This document shows positions 34,107 through 44,038 of a stretch of 64,000 nt of DNA, piece after piece (the first letter of the stretch is position 1; every line of letters starts with the position of its first letter). A program made the position numbers and the translations under genes. Source of the DNA: an uncultured Tessaracoccus sp. (GTDB lineage Bacteria; Actinomycetota; Actinomycetes; Propionibacteriales; Propionibacteriaceae); assembly GCF_943914565.1 (NCBI RefSeq), contig NZ_CALUCN010000004.1:124001-188000 (forward strand), written 5' to 3'. The notes beneath the pieces were generated by a model that saw only the letters and a program-made list of their open reading frames with translations, was not told where the DNA came from and searched no databases.

Positions 34107-35603
34107 ATGCACGCAACCGTGATCCTCGACCCTGCCTTCGTCGTCGGCCCCGTGCGACGACGCACGTTCGGATCGTTCGTCGAACACCTCGGGCGCTGCG
34201 TCTACGGCGGCATCCACGAACCCGGTCATCCCAGCGCGGACGAGCGCGGGTTCCGACGCGACGTGCTGGCCTTGGTACGAGAGCTCGGGGTCACCACGGT
34301 GCGCTACCCGGGTGGCAACTTCGTGTCCGGGTACCGCTGGGAGGACGGCATCGGTCCGGTCTGTGACCGCCCGACGAGGCTGGACTTGGCGTGGCACTCG
34401 CTCGAGCCGAACCACGTCGGCGTCGACGAGTTCATCGCGTGGGCACGGGCCGCCGGAGTCGAGCCGATGATGGCGGTCAACCTGGGCACGCGTGGCGTCC
34501 TGGAAGCGGTCGACCTGCTCGAGTACTGCAACGTGTCGGGAGACTCGTACTGGGCCGAACAGCGTCGCAACAACGGTTCCCACACCCCGCACGACGTGCG
34601 GATCTGGTGCCTCGGCAACGAGCTCGACGGGCCGTGGCAGATCGGTCACAAGACACCGCAGGAGTACGGTCGGCTCGCCGCCGAGACGGCTCGGGCCATG
34701 CGGATGGTTGATCCAAGCTTGGAACTCGTCGCGTGCGGGTCGTCGTCGCGGAGCATGCCGACGTTCGGTGAGTGGGAACGAGTCGTGCTCACCGAAGCGT
34801 TCGATCAGGTCGACATGCTCTCCGCCCATGCCTACTACTGGGAGAAGGAGACCGGGCTGCAGGAGTTCCTCGTGAGCGCCGAGGACATGGATCGTTTCAT
34901 CGAACAGGTCGCCGCGACTGCCGACGCGGTCGCCGCGGCGAAGGGCTCGGACAAGCAGATTGGCATCTCGTTCGACGAGTGGAACGTCTGGGACATCGAC
35001 GGCGAGGAATCCCGGCCCCCTACAGACGACCACTGGCCCGTGGCTCCGCGGTTGCTGGAGCAGCGCTACACCATCGCCGACGCCGTCGTGGTGGGGAACC
35101 TGCTGATCTCCCTGCTTCGCCACACGGATCGGGTCTGGGCAGCCAGCCAAGCTCAGCTCGTGAACGTGATCGCACCAATCATGACCGAGCCCGGTGGCAA
35201 GGCATGGAAGCAGACGACGTTCCATCCCTTTGCACTCACCGCCGCGCATGCACGCGGTGCGGTACTGCACGTGCGCGTCGACGGGCCCACCGTCAGTTCG
35301 AGGCAGTTCGGGGCTGTACCGGCCATCGACGCGGTCGCCACCTGGGCGGACGACGAGGGATCGGTTTTCCTCGTCAATCGCCACGAGCACGACCCGATCC
35401 ACGCCCAGGTGCACATCCCCGAGGGCTGCACCCTCCGTCGGGCGGTGACCCTCGCCTGCGACGACCCACACTGGCAGGCAACACCGGAGGCCGACGGCAG
35501 CCGCTTCCTCGTCAACAACGAATCCGCGCACCTCGACGGCGCTCGCTTGGGGCTCGACCTGCCGGCCGCGTCGTGGAGCATGGTAACGTTGACGCACGCC
35601 TGA
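34107..35603 (+). CDS. abfA: GH51 alpha-L-arabinofuranosidase
   Basis: 498-aa enzyme that removes arabinofuranosyl side chains. The acid/base is Glu 172 in CLGNELDGPWQIGH and the nucleophile Glu 291 in ISFDEWNVW. Both positions are close to those of characterised GH51 enzymes. The N-terminus has RRTFGSFVEHLGRCVYGGI, and a C-terminal beta-sandwich follows the barrel. There is no signal peptide, so it acts in the cytoplasm on imported arabino(xylo)-oligosaccharides. It starts 1 bp after the LacI stop, the last gene of this operon. Confidence 0.94.
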   Translation: MHATVILDPAFVVGPVRRRTFGSFVEHLGRCVYGGIHEPGHPSADERGFRRDVLALVRELGVTTVRYPGGNFVSGYRWEDGIGPVCDRPTRLDLAWHSLEPNHVGVDEFIAWARAAGVEPMMAVNLGTRGVLEAVDLLEYCNVSGDSYWAEQRRNNGSHTPHDVRIWCLGNELDGPWQIGHKTPQEYGRLAAETARAMRMVDPSLELVACGSSSRSMPTFGEWERVVLTEAFDQVDMLSAHAYYWEKETGLQEFLVSAEDMDRFIEQVAATADAVAAAKGSDKQIGISFDEWNVWDIDGEESRPPTDDHWPVAPRLLEQRYTIADAVVVGNLLISLLRHTDRVWAASQAQLVNVIAPIMTEPGGKAWKQTTFHPFALTAAHARGAVLHVRVDGPTVSSRQFGAVPAIDAVATWADDEGSVFLVNRHEHDPIHAQVHIPEGCTLRRAVTLACDDPHWQATPEADGSRFLVNNESAHLDGARLGLDLPAASWSMVTLTHA

Positions 35604-35620
35604 ACCGCTGGAGACAGGCT

Positions 35621-35656
35621 GCGGCCCCGGCCAGCGCGAAGACCGGCCGGGGCCGC
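35621..35656. terminator. Bidirectional terminator hairpin
   Basis: Perfect 12-bp arms GCGGCCCCGGCC (35621-35632) and GGCCGGGGCCGC (35645-35656) around a 12-nt loop. It lies between the GH51 stop and the fumarase stop, which converge. Confidence 0.8.
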
Positions 35657-35669
35657 GGTGATGAATGGA

Positions 35670-37367
<1,698 letters not shown>

Positions 37368-37446
37368 TGAGTGCTCCAATCCTTCCGCGGTGGGCACCAT
37401 CTTCGCACGTTCCCCCGACGTGGCCCGGCTGGGGTGTGGAGAACTC

Positions 37447-37581
37447 GCCGAGTTGACCCTCCGTCGTGCACGGAGCCGCGCGGGGCACAACTCGGCTCTC
37501 ACTGTCGAGAAGACCACCGCACGTGGTGGTGTTCTCGACAGTGAAGGCACCATCACCGCTTCTGCGGTGCGCACACCGCAC
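37447..37581. repeat. Cluster of nested inverted repeats (REP-like)
   Basis: Three structures are packed into 135 bp. GCCGAGTTG/CAACTCGGC pairs 37447-37455 with 37488-37496 and encloses a smaller hairpin. A 21-bp stem pairs 37500-37520 with 37523-37543, beginning CACTGTCGAGAA, with two mismatches and almost no loop. TGCGGTG/CACCGCA pairs 37563-37569 with 37574-37580. They follow the stop of the leftward AAE transporter and precede the fumarase start. One may be a terminator; the others are more than a terminator needs. Confidence 0.7.
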
Positions 37582-37588
37582 CGCAGGC

Positions 37589-39175
37589 TCACAATCCGAC
37601 GACGAACTGCACCAGCACGATCTTCGCGATGAGCCCCAGCGCGAACAGGGCCGAGTAGCCGGCCTCGGTGCGGTCGTCGTCGATCATGGTCTGGACGTGG
37701 TTGAGGATCGCGGGCTGCCCGATGAGCCCGGCCATCGCGCCGGCGACGCGCGCCGTCGAGTGGCCGACGATCCGGCCCAGCACCCAGAACATCCCCAGCA
37801 ACACGCACAACGCCACCGCAGCCGTGAGCCCGACGGTCACGCCGGTCATGCTGAACGCCGTCGACGCGAACGCCTGCCCGCTCGCGAGCCCCACCGAGGC
37901 CAGGAAGACCACGAGCCCGAACTGCCGGATCGTGAGGTTCGCCGCGTTGGGGATCGTCCACACGAACGGCCCCGTCCGGTCGAGCCAACCGAGCACCAGC
38001 CCGACGACGAGCGGCCCCGCCGCGCTGCCCAGGGCGATCGCGCCCGCCCCGAACGGGACGGACAGCACGCCGAGCGCCACGCCCAACGCGATCCCCAGGC
38101 CCATCGAGAAGAAGTCGACCTCCGTCACCTTGCGTTCGGAGTCGCCGAACACACCGGCGAGCTCGTCGAGCCGCTCCGACGGCGCCACGGCCAGCACACG
38201 ATCGCCCAGCTGGAGCCGCATCTCGGCGTGCGCGAGCATCTCGGTGTCGCCGCGCCGCACCCGGGTGATGAGCCCGTCGAAGCGCGCGGGGATCCGCAGC
38301 TCGTTGACGGTCCGCCCGGCGGTGCTGGGTTTCGAGACCACGAAATGGCGGAAGTCCACCGCCCGCCGGTCGTGGAGGAGGTGCTCCCCCACCTCGTGCC
38401 CGACGGCGGCCGCCGCCCGGTGCACCCCGTCGGGGACACCGACGAGCACCACCCGGTCGCCCGCGTGGAGCTGCTCGTCGGGGCGCGCGACCTTCATCCG
38501 CCCGTCGCGCAGGTGGTACGAGATCCGTACCTCGCCGCCGGCCTTGCCCGGCACCTCGGCGATGCCCGGCACGTCGCCCACGGCCACGTCGCGCTCGAGC
38601 TCGACCGTGATCGCGACGAGCCGCGCGCTCGCAGCGTTGTCCGGGTCGTTGCGCGCCGGCAGCCGGTGCTTCGCGACGAGCGTCACGGCCAGCATCGTCA
38701 CCACCACCGCCACGGGGTAGGCGATCGCGTACCCGACGGCGGGTTGGGCCGACCCGTCCGTCGCGGCCTGCGCGGCGGCGAGGGCGGGGGTCGCGGTGAG
38801 CGATCCCGCGAACAGTCCGCCCGCCATCGGCCCGTCGATCCCGACGAGCCGGCCGCCGAAGCCCACGAGCCCGGCGTATCCGGCGATCAGCAGCACCGCT
38901 CCCAGCATGAGCGGCGCCTGCTTCTTCAGATCGCGGAAGAACGACGCACCCGCCGCCAGCCCGATGGTGTAGACGAACAGCGCGAGCCCGATCGACTGCA
39001 CGAGGCCGAGCCCCTCCCCCAGCCGCGGGTCGAGCGCACCGAGCGCGATCCCGACGAACAGCGCACCGGCCGGGCCGAACCGCACCGGACCGAACGGGAT
39101 CGCCCCGACAAGGGTGCCCAGCGCCACCGCCAGGAACAGCGTGAGGAGTGGGGTGGCGGCCAGGATGTCGAGCAT
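37589..39175 (-). CDS. AAE-family transporter (AspT/SucE-like) with RCK_C domains
   Basis: 528-aa membrane protein of the aspartate:alanine exchanger family. It has two membrane halves (residues about 1-170 and 370-528) separated by a soluble stretch with two TrkA-C/RCK_C domains (about 185-350). The second half contains AIALGSAAGPLVVGLVLG, a recognisable family segment. Characterised members exchange aspartate for alanine or export succinate (SucE of Corynebacterium). Its place directly upstream of the fumarase gene on the same strand fits C4-dicarboxylate export. The substrate is inferred. The start ATG 39175 gives the conserved N-terminal helix. Confidence 0.85.
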   Translation of the reverse strand: MLDILAATPLLTLFLAVALGTLVGAIPFGPVRFGPAGALFVGIALGALDPRLGEGLGLVQSIGLALFVYTIGLAAGASFFRDLKKQAPLMLGAVLLIAGYAGLVGFGGRLVGIDGPMAGGLFAGSLTATPALAAAQAATDGSAQPAVGYAIAYPVAVVVTMLAVTLVAKHRLPARNDPDNAASARLVAITVELERDVAVGDVPGIAEVPGKAGGEVRISYHLRDGRMKVARPDEQLHAGDRVVLVGVPDGVHRAAAAVGHEVGEHLLHDRRAVDFRHFVVSKPSTAGRTVNELRIPARFDGLITRVRRGDTEMLAHAEMRLQLGDRVLAVAPSERLDELAGVFGDSERKVTEVDFFSMGLGIALGVALGVLSVPFGAGAIALGSAAGPLVVGLVLGWLDRTGPFVWTIPNAANLTIRQFGLVVFLASVGLASGQAFASTAFSMTGVTVGLTAAVALCVLLGMFWVLGRIVGHSTARVAGAMAGLIGQPAILNHVQTMIDDDRTEAGYSALFALGLIAKIVLVQFVVGL

Positions 39176-39231
39176 GGCTCGATCCTACTTGCGTTTGCTC
39201 GGCGCGCGCTCGTGCGCTTGGCCCGGGTTCG

Positions 39232-39247
39232 TGTCCATGATTGGACA
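39232..39247. promoter_or_regulatory. 16-bp palindrome TGTCCA-TGAT-TGGACA at a divergent start
   Basis: TGTCCATGATTGGACA has perfect 6-bp arms. Its last base is the A of the oxidoreductase start codon, and it lies 57 bp upstream of the AAE transporter start. Such a position would allow repression of the oxidoreductase gene. No regulator gene is adjacent. Confidence 0.45.
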
Positions 39248-40212
39248 TGCGACAGGTATCGATCCATTCCTTCGGTGACCCCTCCGTGCTCCGTCTCGAG
39301 GAGGTGCCGGATCCCAGCCTGTCGCCCGGCGAGGTGCTCGTCGACGTCCACTACGCCGGCCTCAACCCCCTCGACCACAAGATGCGCGACGGGTCCTCGG
39401 CCCGCGCGCGCCAGCTCACCCTGCCCTGCTCGCTCGGGCGCGAGTTCTCGGGACGTCTCGTCGCCGCCGCGCCCGACGTCGACCTCCGCGACGAGGGGCT
39501 CGCCGTCGGCGACTGGGTGTTCGGCATGCGCGGCTCGGACGACTGGCGCGGCTGCTACGCCGAACGCATCACGATCGATCGCGCCGCCGTCGCGAAGGTC
39601 CCCGACGAGGGGCGCGCCACCCTGCCCGCGTTCGCCGGGCTGCCCATCGCGGGCACGACGGCCGTCACCGCGATCGAGCAGGCCCGCATCGTGCCGGGCG
39701 AGACGGTCCTGATCCACGGCGGCACCGGCGGCGTCGGCCAGATGCTCGTCCCGCTCGCACTCATGCGCGGCGCGAAGGTGTGGGCGACGGGGCGCGCGGC
39801 CAACGCGGAACGCATCCGCGAGCTCGGCGCCCGGCCCATCCCCTACGACGCCACCGACTGGCGGGAGATGATCCTGGACGCCACCGACGGCCGCGGCGTC
39901 GACGTCATCATCGACACGCACTACTTCCAGACCTTCCTGCCGAGCCTCGATCACCTCGCCGACGGGGGCCGGATCGTCGCGCTGCCGACGCTGGCCGACC
40001 TGACGCCCGCGCACGAACGCGGTATCGAGGCGAGCATCCCGTCGCCCCGGGAGGGCCGGGACACGCTCGACATGCTCGCACGCACCCTCGTCTCCGGGAG
40101 GCTGCCGGTCGAGGTGAGCGAGGTGTTCGCGCTGAGCGACGTGGCGCGCGCCCACGCGCAGCTCGAGCACGGCCACACCCGAGGCAAGCTGGTGCTCGAC
40201 ACCAGGGTGTGA
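39247..40212 (+). CDS. MDR-family NADP-dependent oxidoreductase (quinone-reductase type)
   Basis: 321-aa medium-chain dehydrogenase/reductase. It has a GroES-like N-terminal domain with YAGLNPLDHKMRDG and a Rossmann domain with IHGGTGGVGQMLVPLALMRG. Zinc ligands of alcohol dehydrogenases are absent, as in the quinone/enone reductase branch. ATG 39247 is chosen; a TTG two codons earlier is less likely. It is divergent from the AAE transporter gene, and its start overlaps a palindrome. The substrate cannot be told from sequence. Confidence 0.85.
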   Translation: MRQVSIHSFGDPSVLRLEEVPDPSLSPGEVLVDVHYAGLNPLDHKMRDGSSARARQLTLPCSLGREFSGRLVAAAPDVDLRDEGLAVGDWVFGMRGSDDWRGCYAERITIDRAAVAKVPDEGRATLPAFAGLPIAGTTAVTAIEQARIVPGETVLIHGGTGGVGQMLVPLALMRGAKVWATGRAANAERIRELGARPIPYDATDWREMILDATDGRGVDVIIDTHYFQTFLPSLDHLADGGRIVALPTLADLTPAHERGIEASIPSPREGRDTLDMLARTLVSGRLPVEVSEVFALSDVARAHAQLEHGHTRGKLVLDTRV

Positions 40213-40228
40213 CCGAGGGGCTCGCGAC

Positions 40229-40286
40229 GTGGGGCGGAGCAGGATCCGCTGGGGCACGCTGCCGGCAGCCAGGGACGCCGCCCCAC
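40229..40286. terminator. Nested stem-loop between convergent genes
   Basis: GTGGGGCGG (40229-40237) pairs with CCGCCCCAC (40278-40286), and the perfect palindrome GCTGCCGGCAGC (40258-40269) lies inside. It separates the rightward oxidoreductase from the leftward cassette ending at 40420. The following 130 bp hold an open frame without a start codon (TDGERTAALHQLNQVLRSLA) that might be a gene scrap. Confidence 0.5.
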
Positions 40287-40419
40287 AGGTCGAGGAGGTG
40301 AGCCTCCACCGACGGGGAACGCACCGCCGCGCTCCACCAGCTCAACCAGGTGCTGCGCTCGCTCGCGCTGCACGACCTCCCCACGCTCGACGAGGTGCGC
40401 GCCATCGAGGAGGACGGCC

Positions 40420-41076
40420 TCACGCACGGTTGCCGTAGAACGGCACCAGGCCCTCCAGCAGCGTCACGACCTCCTCGTCGACCCCGGGGCCCTTCGCGGC
40501 CAGGTGCTCGACCGTGATCATGGCGTCCTCGGTGGCGACGAAGCACCGCACGAATCCCTGCCGCGAGTCCACGCACACCGCGTCCCTCACCTGTCGCGGG
40601 TTCCCGTCCTGCACCTCGTGCGCCCAGCCGCGCAGGGGTGTGACCCGCAGGTCCACCGCGCCTGCCCCCAGGCGCTCGGACGTGGGCGGGTCGTACGTCG
40701 CGAACGCCCCACCGGGCTGCCGCTTGTCGCGGCTCGGGTCACGCGTGAACCGCCCCAGCCGCTCCGGGAACGCCAACCCGTCGTAGGCGTCCCCGTACCG
40801 CTCGAACATGGCCCTGAACAGCCGTTTGGGCGGCACACCACCCCACACCGGGTCGGCCTGCCACGCCTCCTCCGTCCCGGTCGCGGACGGCGTCGGCTCC
40901 GGGTCGGACGGATCGGGATCCGCCGGTGACGCCGGCTGCGACGGCGGCGCGGTCGTCCGCGGCTCGGTGGGCGACGGGGACGAACCCCCACGGGGCCACA
41001 CCGCGATCCCCACCAGCACCGCCAGCACGACGGCCAGGGCACCGGCGACCAGCCACCAGACACGGCTCCCGCGCAT
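40420..41076 (-). CDS. Bitopic membrane protein with Pro/Ser stalk (third paralogue)
   Basis: 218-aa relative of the two proteins encoded at 1323-2732. It has one membrane helix at about residues 5-27 ending in WPRG, an acidic Pro/Ser/Asp-rich stalk and an outer domain. The Cys-x9-Cys pair is kept (CVDSRQGFVRC), and the start of the outer domain (PPKRLFRAMFERYGDAYDGL) aligns with PPVVFKALFKHGDPGYLPT. ATG 41076 is preferred because AGGAGG lies 6 nt before it; an ATG five codons earlier overlaps that site. It is the last gene of a three-gene operon, 66 bp after the WXG protein. Function unknown. Confidence 0.7.
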   Translation of the reverse strand: MRGSRVWWLVAGALAVVLAVLVGIAVWPRGGSSPSPTEPRTTAPPSQPASPADPDPSDPEPTPSATGTEEAWQADPVWGGVPPKRLFRAMFERYGDAYDGLAFPERLGRFTRDPSRDKRQPGGAFATYDPPTSERLGAGAVDLRVTPLRGWAHEVQDGNPRQVRDAVCVDSRQGFVRCFVATEDAMITVEHLAAKGPGVDEEVVTLLEGLVPFYGNRA

Positions 41077-41142
41077 GTCGCTCCTCCTCATTCCTGGCGC
41101 CGCGCGGCGCCGCCTCGGCACAGTCTGCCCCACCGACGAGGG

Positions 41143-42078
41143 TCAGCGGTACGACCCGCGGGTGTCGAACTCCGGGACGTCCCGGCCGGCACGGTTCGGG
41201 CTGTCCACCCCGGCGATGCCGTCGCCCATTGCGGCTTCCATGCCGGCCTTGTCGGAGCCCGACGGCCACCCGTCGGCGATGACCGCCACCGAGCTGACCG
41301 ACGCCTCGATGCCCTCGACCAGCTGTTGACCCGGCTGGTCCGGGGTCTTGTACGCCTCGTCGATGGCTCCCGCGAGCCACTCGAGCACCTCCGCGCACCG
41401 CTGCGTGTGCGCCATGAACTCCCACTCCCCGGGCTGGCGGTCCAGGGGCATCTCGCCCGAGGCCTTGTCGACGTAGCCGTAGGTGGCGCTCAGGACGAGG
41501 TAGTTGATCGCCTGGGCCCTGGCGACGGACTGCCACGCGTCCTGGGCGCGCTGCGCGAGCTCCTTCGCGGCCTCGACCTGCACCTTCGCCATGGTCGTGT
41601 ACTGCTCGCTGGCCGACCCGGCCCACCCGGCGATCGTCGCGAACTCCGGCAGGGTCTGCTCGGTGTCCCGCCAGGTCCGGTAGGCGTCCGACCACCGGTC
41701 GACGTCGCCCTGCAGCTCGTCCGGCACGTCGAGATGGGTGCGCGCGGTCCGCAACGCGCGGTCGACGGTCGCGAGCGCCTCGTCGGCGCGGGCCACGATC
41801 GCCGCACACTCCTGCGTGAAGCGATGGAGGTCCTCGCCGTAGTTCCAGCCGTGCTGCATGAACTCCTGGACCTCCTTCCACCAGTTCGTGCGCTTCTCCT
41901 CGTCGATGCGCTTCGCCTCCTCGAGTTGCTCCCCGAGCTTGGCGAAGGCGTCGTCGAGCTTCAGGTAGTCGCGGTTGCGCGTCGTCTTCAGCACGTCGAC
42001 GTGCTTGGCCTCGTAGGCTGCGAGCCCGGCGGCACCTGCCGCCGCTCCACCCACGCCTGCTCCCACGGACCCGGTCAT
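41143..42078 (-). CDS. WXG-containing helical protein (copy 2)
   Basis: 311-aa paralogue of the protein encoded at 356-1312. After a short Gly/Ala-rich start come long charged helices (QLEEAKRIDEEKRTNWWKEV), then LDVPDEL, the WAG turn at about residue 152 in GWAGSASEQYTTM, and WPSGSDKAGMEAA near the end. No membrane span is obvious. ATG 42078 overlaps the stop of the upstream EspC-like gene by 4 bp and follows GGGAGGG. The position between a putative secreted Gly/Pro-rich protein and a bitopic protein suggests a chaperone-like or co-secreted role, which is inference. Confidence 0.65.
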   Translation of the reverse strand: MTGSVGAGVGGAAAGAAGLAAYEAKHVDVLKTTRNRDYLKLDDAFAKLGEQLEEAKRIDEEKRTNWWKEVQEFMQHGWNYGEDLHRFTQECAAIVARADEALATVDRALRTARTHLDVPDELQGDVDRWSDAYRTWRDTEQTLPEFATIAGWAGSASEQYTTMAKVQVEAAKELAQRAQDAWQSVARAQAINYLVLSATYGYVDKASGEMPLDRQPGEWEFMAHTQRCAEVLEWLAGAIDEAYKTPDQPGQQLVEGIEASVSSVAVIADGWPSGSDKAGMEAAMGDGIAGVDSPNRAGRDVPEFDTRGSYR

Positions 42079-43484
42079 GCGTCCCTCCCGATCCCGTCCG
42101 AGGTGCGCACCCCGAACAGTTCCTGCTGTTCGTACTGGTCGGCCACCGTGCGCAGGCTGCCGGCGATGCCGCTGAACTCCTGGCCGCCGCCGGTGGACCA
42201 GCCGCCGACCTTGTCCGAGATGTCGGCGAGCGCCCCTGCGGTCTGCTCGACGAAGCCCAAACGGGCCGGCGGCACCATCGAGCGGGCGAGGGCGCTCACT
42301 TGGTCGGAGGTCTCGATCCACCGCTTCGCCATCTCCCGCAGGGCGTCGGCATCGACGCGGTAGCCGTCGTGGCTGCCGATGCCGGGGCCGGCGCCGTCGC
42401 CGGAGCCGCTCGTCGACGGCGACGCGCCGGGGGAACCGCTCGGGGATCCGCTCGGCACCGTGCCGCTCGGGGCCGGCCCGCTCGGGACCGACGGGGTGGG
42501 CATCGCGCCGGGGGAGATGCCGCTGGGGGTCGGCGACGGGACCTCACCGGAGGGGAACCGCGGCGACTCGACGCCCGGCCTCGGCGCATGGTCCACACCC
42601 GACGGGACCGGCGCCTGGATCCCCGGCTGACGAGGACTGCCGACGCCCGCCTGGCTGGGCGCGTCGAGGCCCGGCCGACGCGGCGTCGTGCCCTCGGGCC
42701 ACTGCGTGCCGGGTGCGGCGGGGCTTGGCCAGCGCGTGCCGGGTGCCGTGCCGTCCGGCCAGTGCGAGCCCGGCGTCGTGCCGGACTGCGGGGAGACGCC
42801 GGGGTCGCGGGGAAGGTTGGGCGCCGTCGTCGGGGGCAGGTACGAGCCGTGGTCCCAGCTGGGGCCTGCGCCGTCGCCGGGCTGCCACCCCGCGAGATCG
42901 CGGTAGCGCGGATCACTGGGGAGGATGGGCCCGACGCCGTCGCCGGGATGCCTGGGGTCGCCGGGCAGGATCGGGTCGCCGGGTTCCCACCCCTCGGGGA
43001 GGTCGAGCGCGCCGCCGGCCGCCATCACGCCAGCGCCGAGGCCTCCGGCTCCCGGCACGCCGGCGGCGAGCCCCGGGACCCCGCCGCCGAGGCCTCCACC
43101 CACGCCACCGACGCCGGGCACGCCACCGGGCAGGCCCGCCCCGCGCGCAGCGCCCGCGAGCGCCGCCGCACCGGGGCCGGCCGCGCCGGCTGCACCGGCC
43201 ATCTGCGCCATGCCGACCTGCCCAGCTGCCGCCTGGGCGCCGAGCGCACCCGCCCCACCGGCGGCACCGGACCCGGCACCGCCGGCGCCGGCCCCGCCCA
43301 TCATCATCGGCGGCATCATGCCCTGGCCTGCGGCCTTGTCCTTGCCGCCGGCGGCGTTGGGGTTGATGATCGCCTCACGCAGTTCGGTCTCGTCCACCAG
43401 GTCGTCGGTCTCGGCCGCGATCCCCCGGAACTCGGACTGGCTCGCCCGCCTCGCCAACTCTCGCCACGCTTCCTCAGCGTTCAT
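42075..43484 (-). CDS. Gly/Pro-rich protein with C-terminal EspC/WXG100-like domain
   Basis: 469-aa protein. The first 50 residues are helical and charged. The next 100 or so are Gly/Ala/Met-rich, and the middle 200 are Pro/Gly/Ser-rich with repeated PGSHWPDGT / PGTRWPSP units. The last 95 residues look like an ESX-associated domain (YRVDADALREMAKRW, then ISDKVGGWSTGGGQEF with a WSTG turn). Such a helical domain joined to a long Pro/Gly linker is common in actinobacterial type VII substrates. It opens the operon, with GGGAGG before ATG 43484. No T7SS core gene is in the window. Confidence 0.65.
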   Translation of the reverse strand: MNAEEAWRELARRASQSEFRGIAAETDDLVDETELREAIINPNAAGGKDKAAGQGMMPPMMMGGAGAGGAGSGAAGGAGALGAQAAAGQVGMAQMAGAAGAAGPGAAALAGAARGAGLPGGVPGVGGVGGGLGGGVPGLAAGVPGAGGLGAGVMAAGGALDLPEGWEPGDPILPGDPRHPGDGVGPILPSDPRYRDLAGWQPGDGAGPSWDHGSYLPPTTAPNLPRDPGVSPQSGTTPGSHWPDGTAPGTRWPSPAAPGTQWPEGTTPRRPGLDAPSQAGVGSPRQPGIQAPVPSGVDHAPRPGVESPRFPSGEVPSPTPSGISPGAMPTPSVPSGPAPSGTVPSGSPSGSPGASPSTSGSGDGAGPGIGSHDGYRVDADALREMAKRWIETSDQVSALARSMVPPARLGFVEQTAGALADISDKVGGWSTGGGQEFSGIAGSLRTVADQYEQQELFGVRTSDGIGRDA

Positions 43485-43624
43485 GCATCCTCCCGCGCAC
43501 CGAGCCGTTCACGTCCCGCACGTCGCGGGCCCCGGCAGGGCCAGTATCCACCCCGAGGAGGTCATCCGCAGGATTTCCCGGCGGCGGCACCCGTCGTCGG
43601 GGAGGGACCAACTACGCTGGCCGC

Positions 43625-44038
43625 ATGGCTGGACGTGATCGGGCGGAGGCGGCACGACTCAAGCTGCAGCTCGCGGAGCAGCAGGCCAGGGCCGAGGCCA
43701 AGGAGGCCCAGGTGCTCATCGACGAGTTCGTGGCCGAGGCGAGACGGCTCGGCCTCGAGCCCGTGCCGTTGAAGGCGACGACGTACGAGGGCCGCAAGGT
43801 CCGCACCGACAAGCGTGGCTGGTACCTCCGGCAGAACCACTCGGTCGCCGTCGACGAGGACGGCGGCTTCCACCACCTCATCGTCGGCGCGAGCCTCGCC
43901 GACCGGCTGCGCGGGGTCCGGCTACCCGGCACGCAGCCCACGCTCGTGATCGGCCGCGGCGGCCGCGACGGGGAGACCGGCTTCCTGCGCGAGTTCCTGG
44001 GCTGGGTGCTGGAAGGCCGGGTCAACCAGCGCGACTGA
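43625..44038 (+). CDS. Hypothetical protein divergent from the WXG cassette
   Basis: 137-aa protein I do not recognise. The N-terminal 40 residues are a probable coiled coil (KLQLAEQQARAEAKEAQVLI). A compact domain follows with YEGRKVRTDKRGWYLRQN, AVDEDGGFHHLIV and a C-terminal helix. There is no signal peptide or membrane segment. It starts 140 bp from the divergent cassette, and its TGA abuts the fhs stop exactly, with no bases between. It may belong functionally to the cassette. Confidence 0.6.
   Translation: MAGRDRAEAARLKLQLAEQQARAEAKEAQVLIDEFVAEARRLGLEPVPLKATTYEGRKVRTDKRGWYLRQNHSVAVDEDGGFHHLIVGASLADRLRGVRLPGTQPTLVIGRGGRDGETGFLREFLGWVLEGRVNQRD

Noticed and set aside
40302..40440. Open frame TDGERTAALHQLNQVLRSLA between convergent genes
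   Set aside because: It looks protein-like but has no start codon and runs into an antisense gene; at most a gene scrap.
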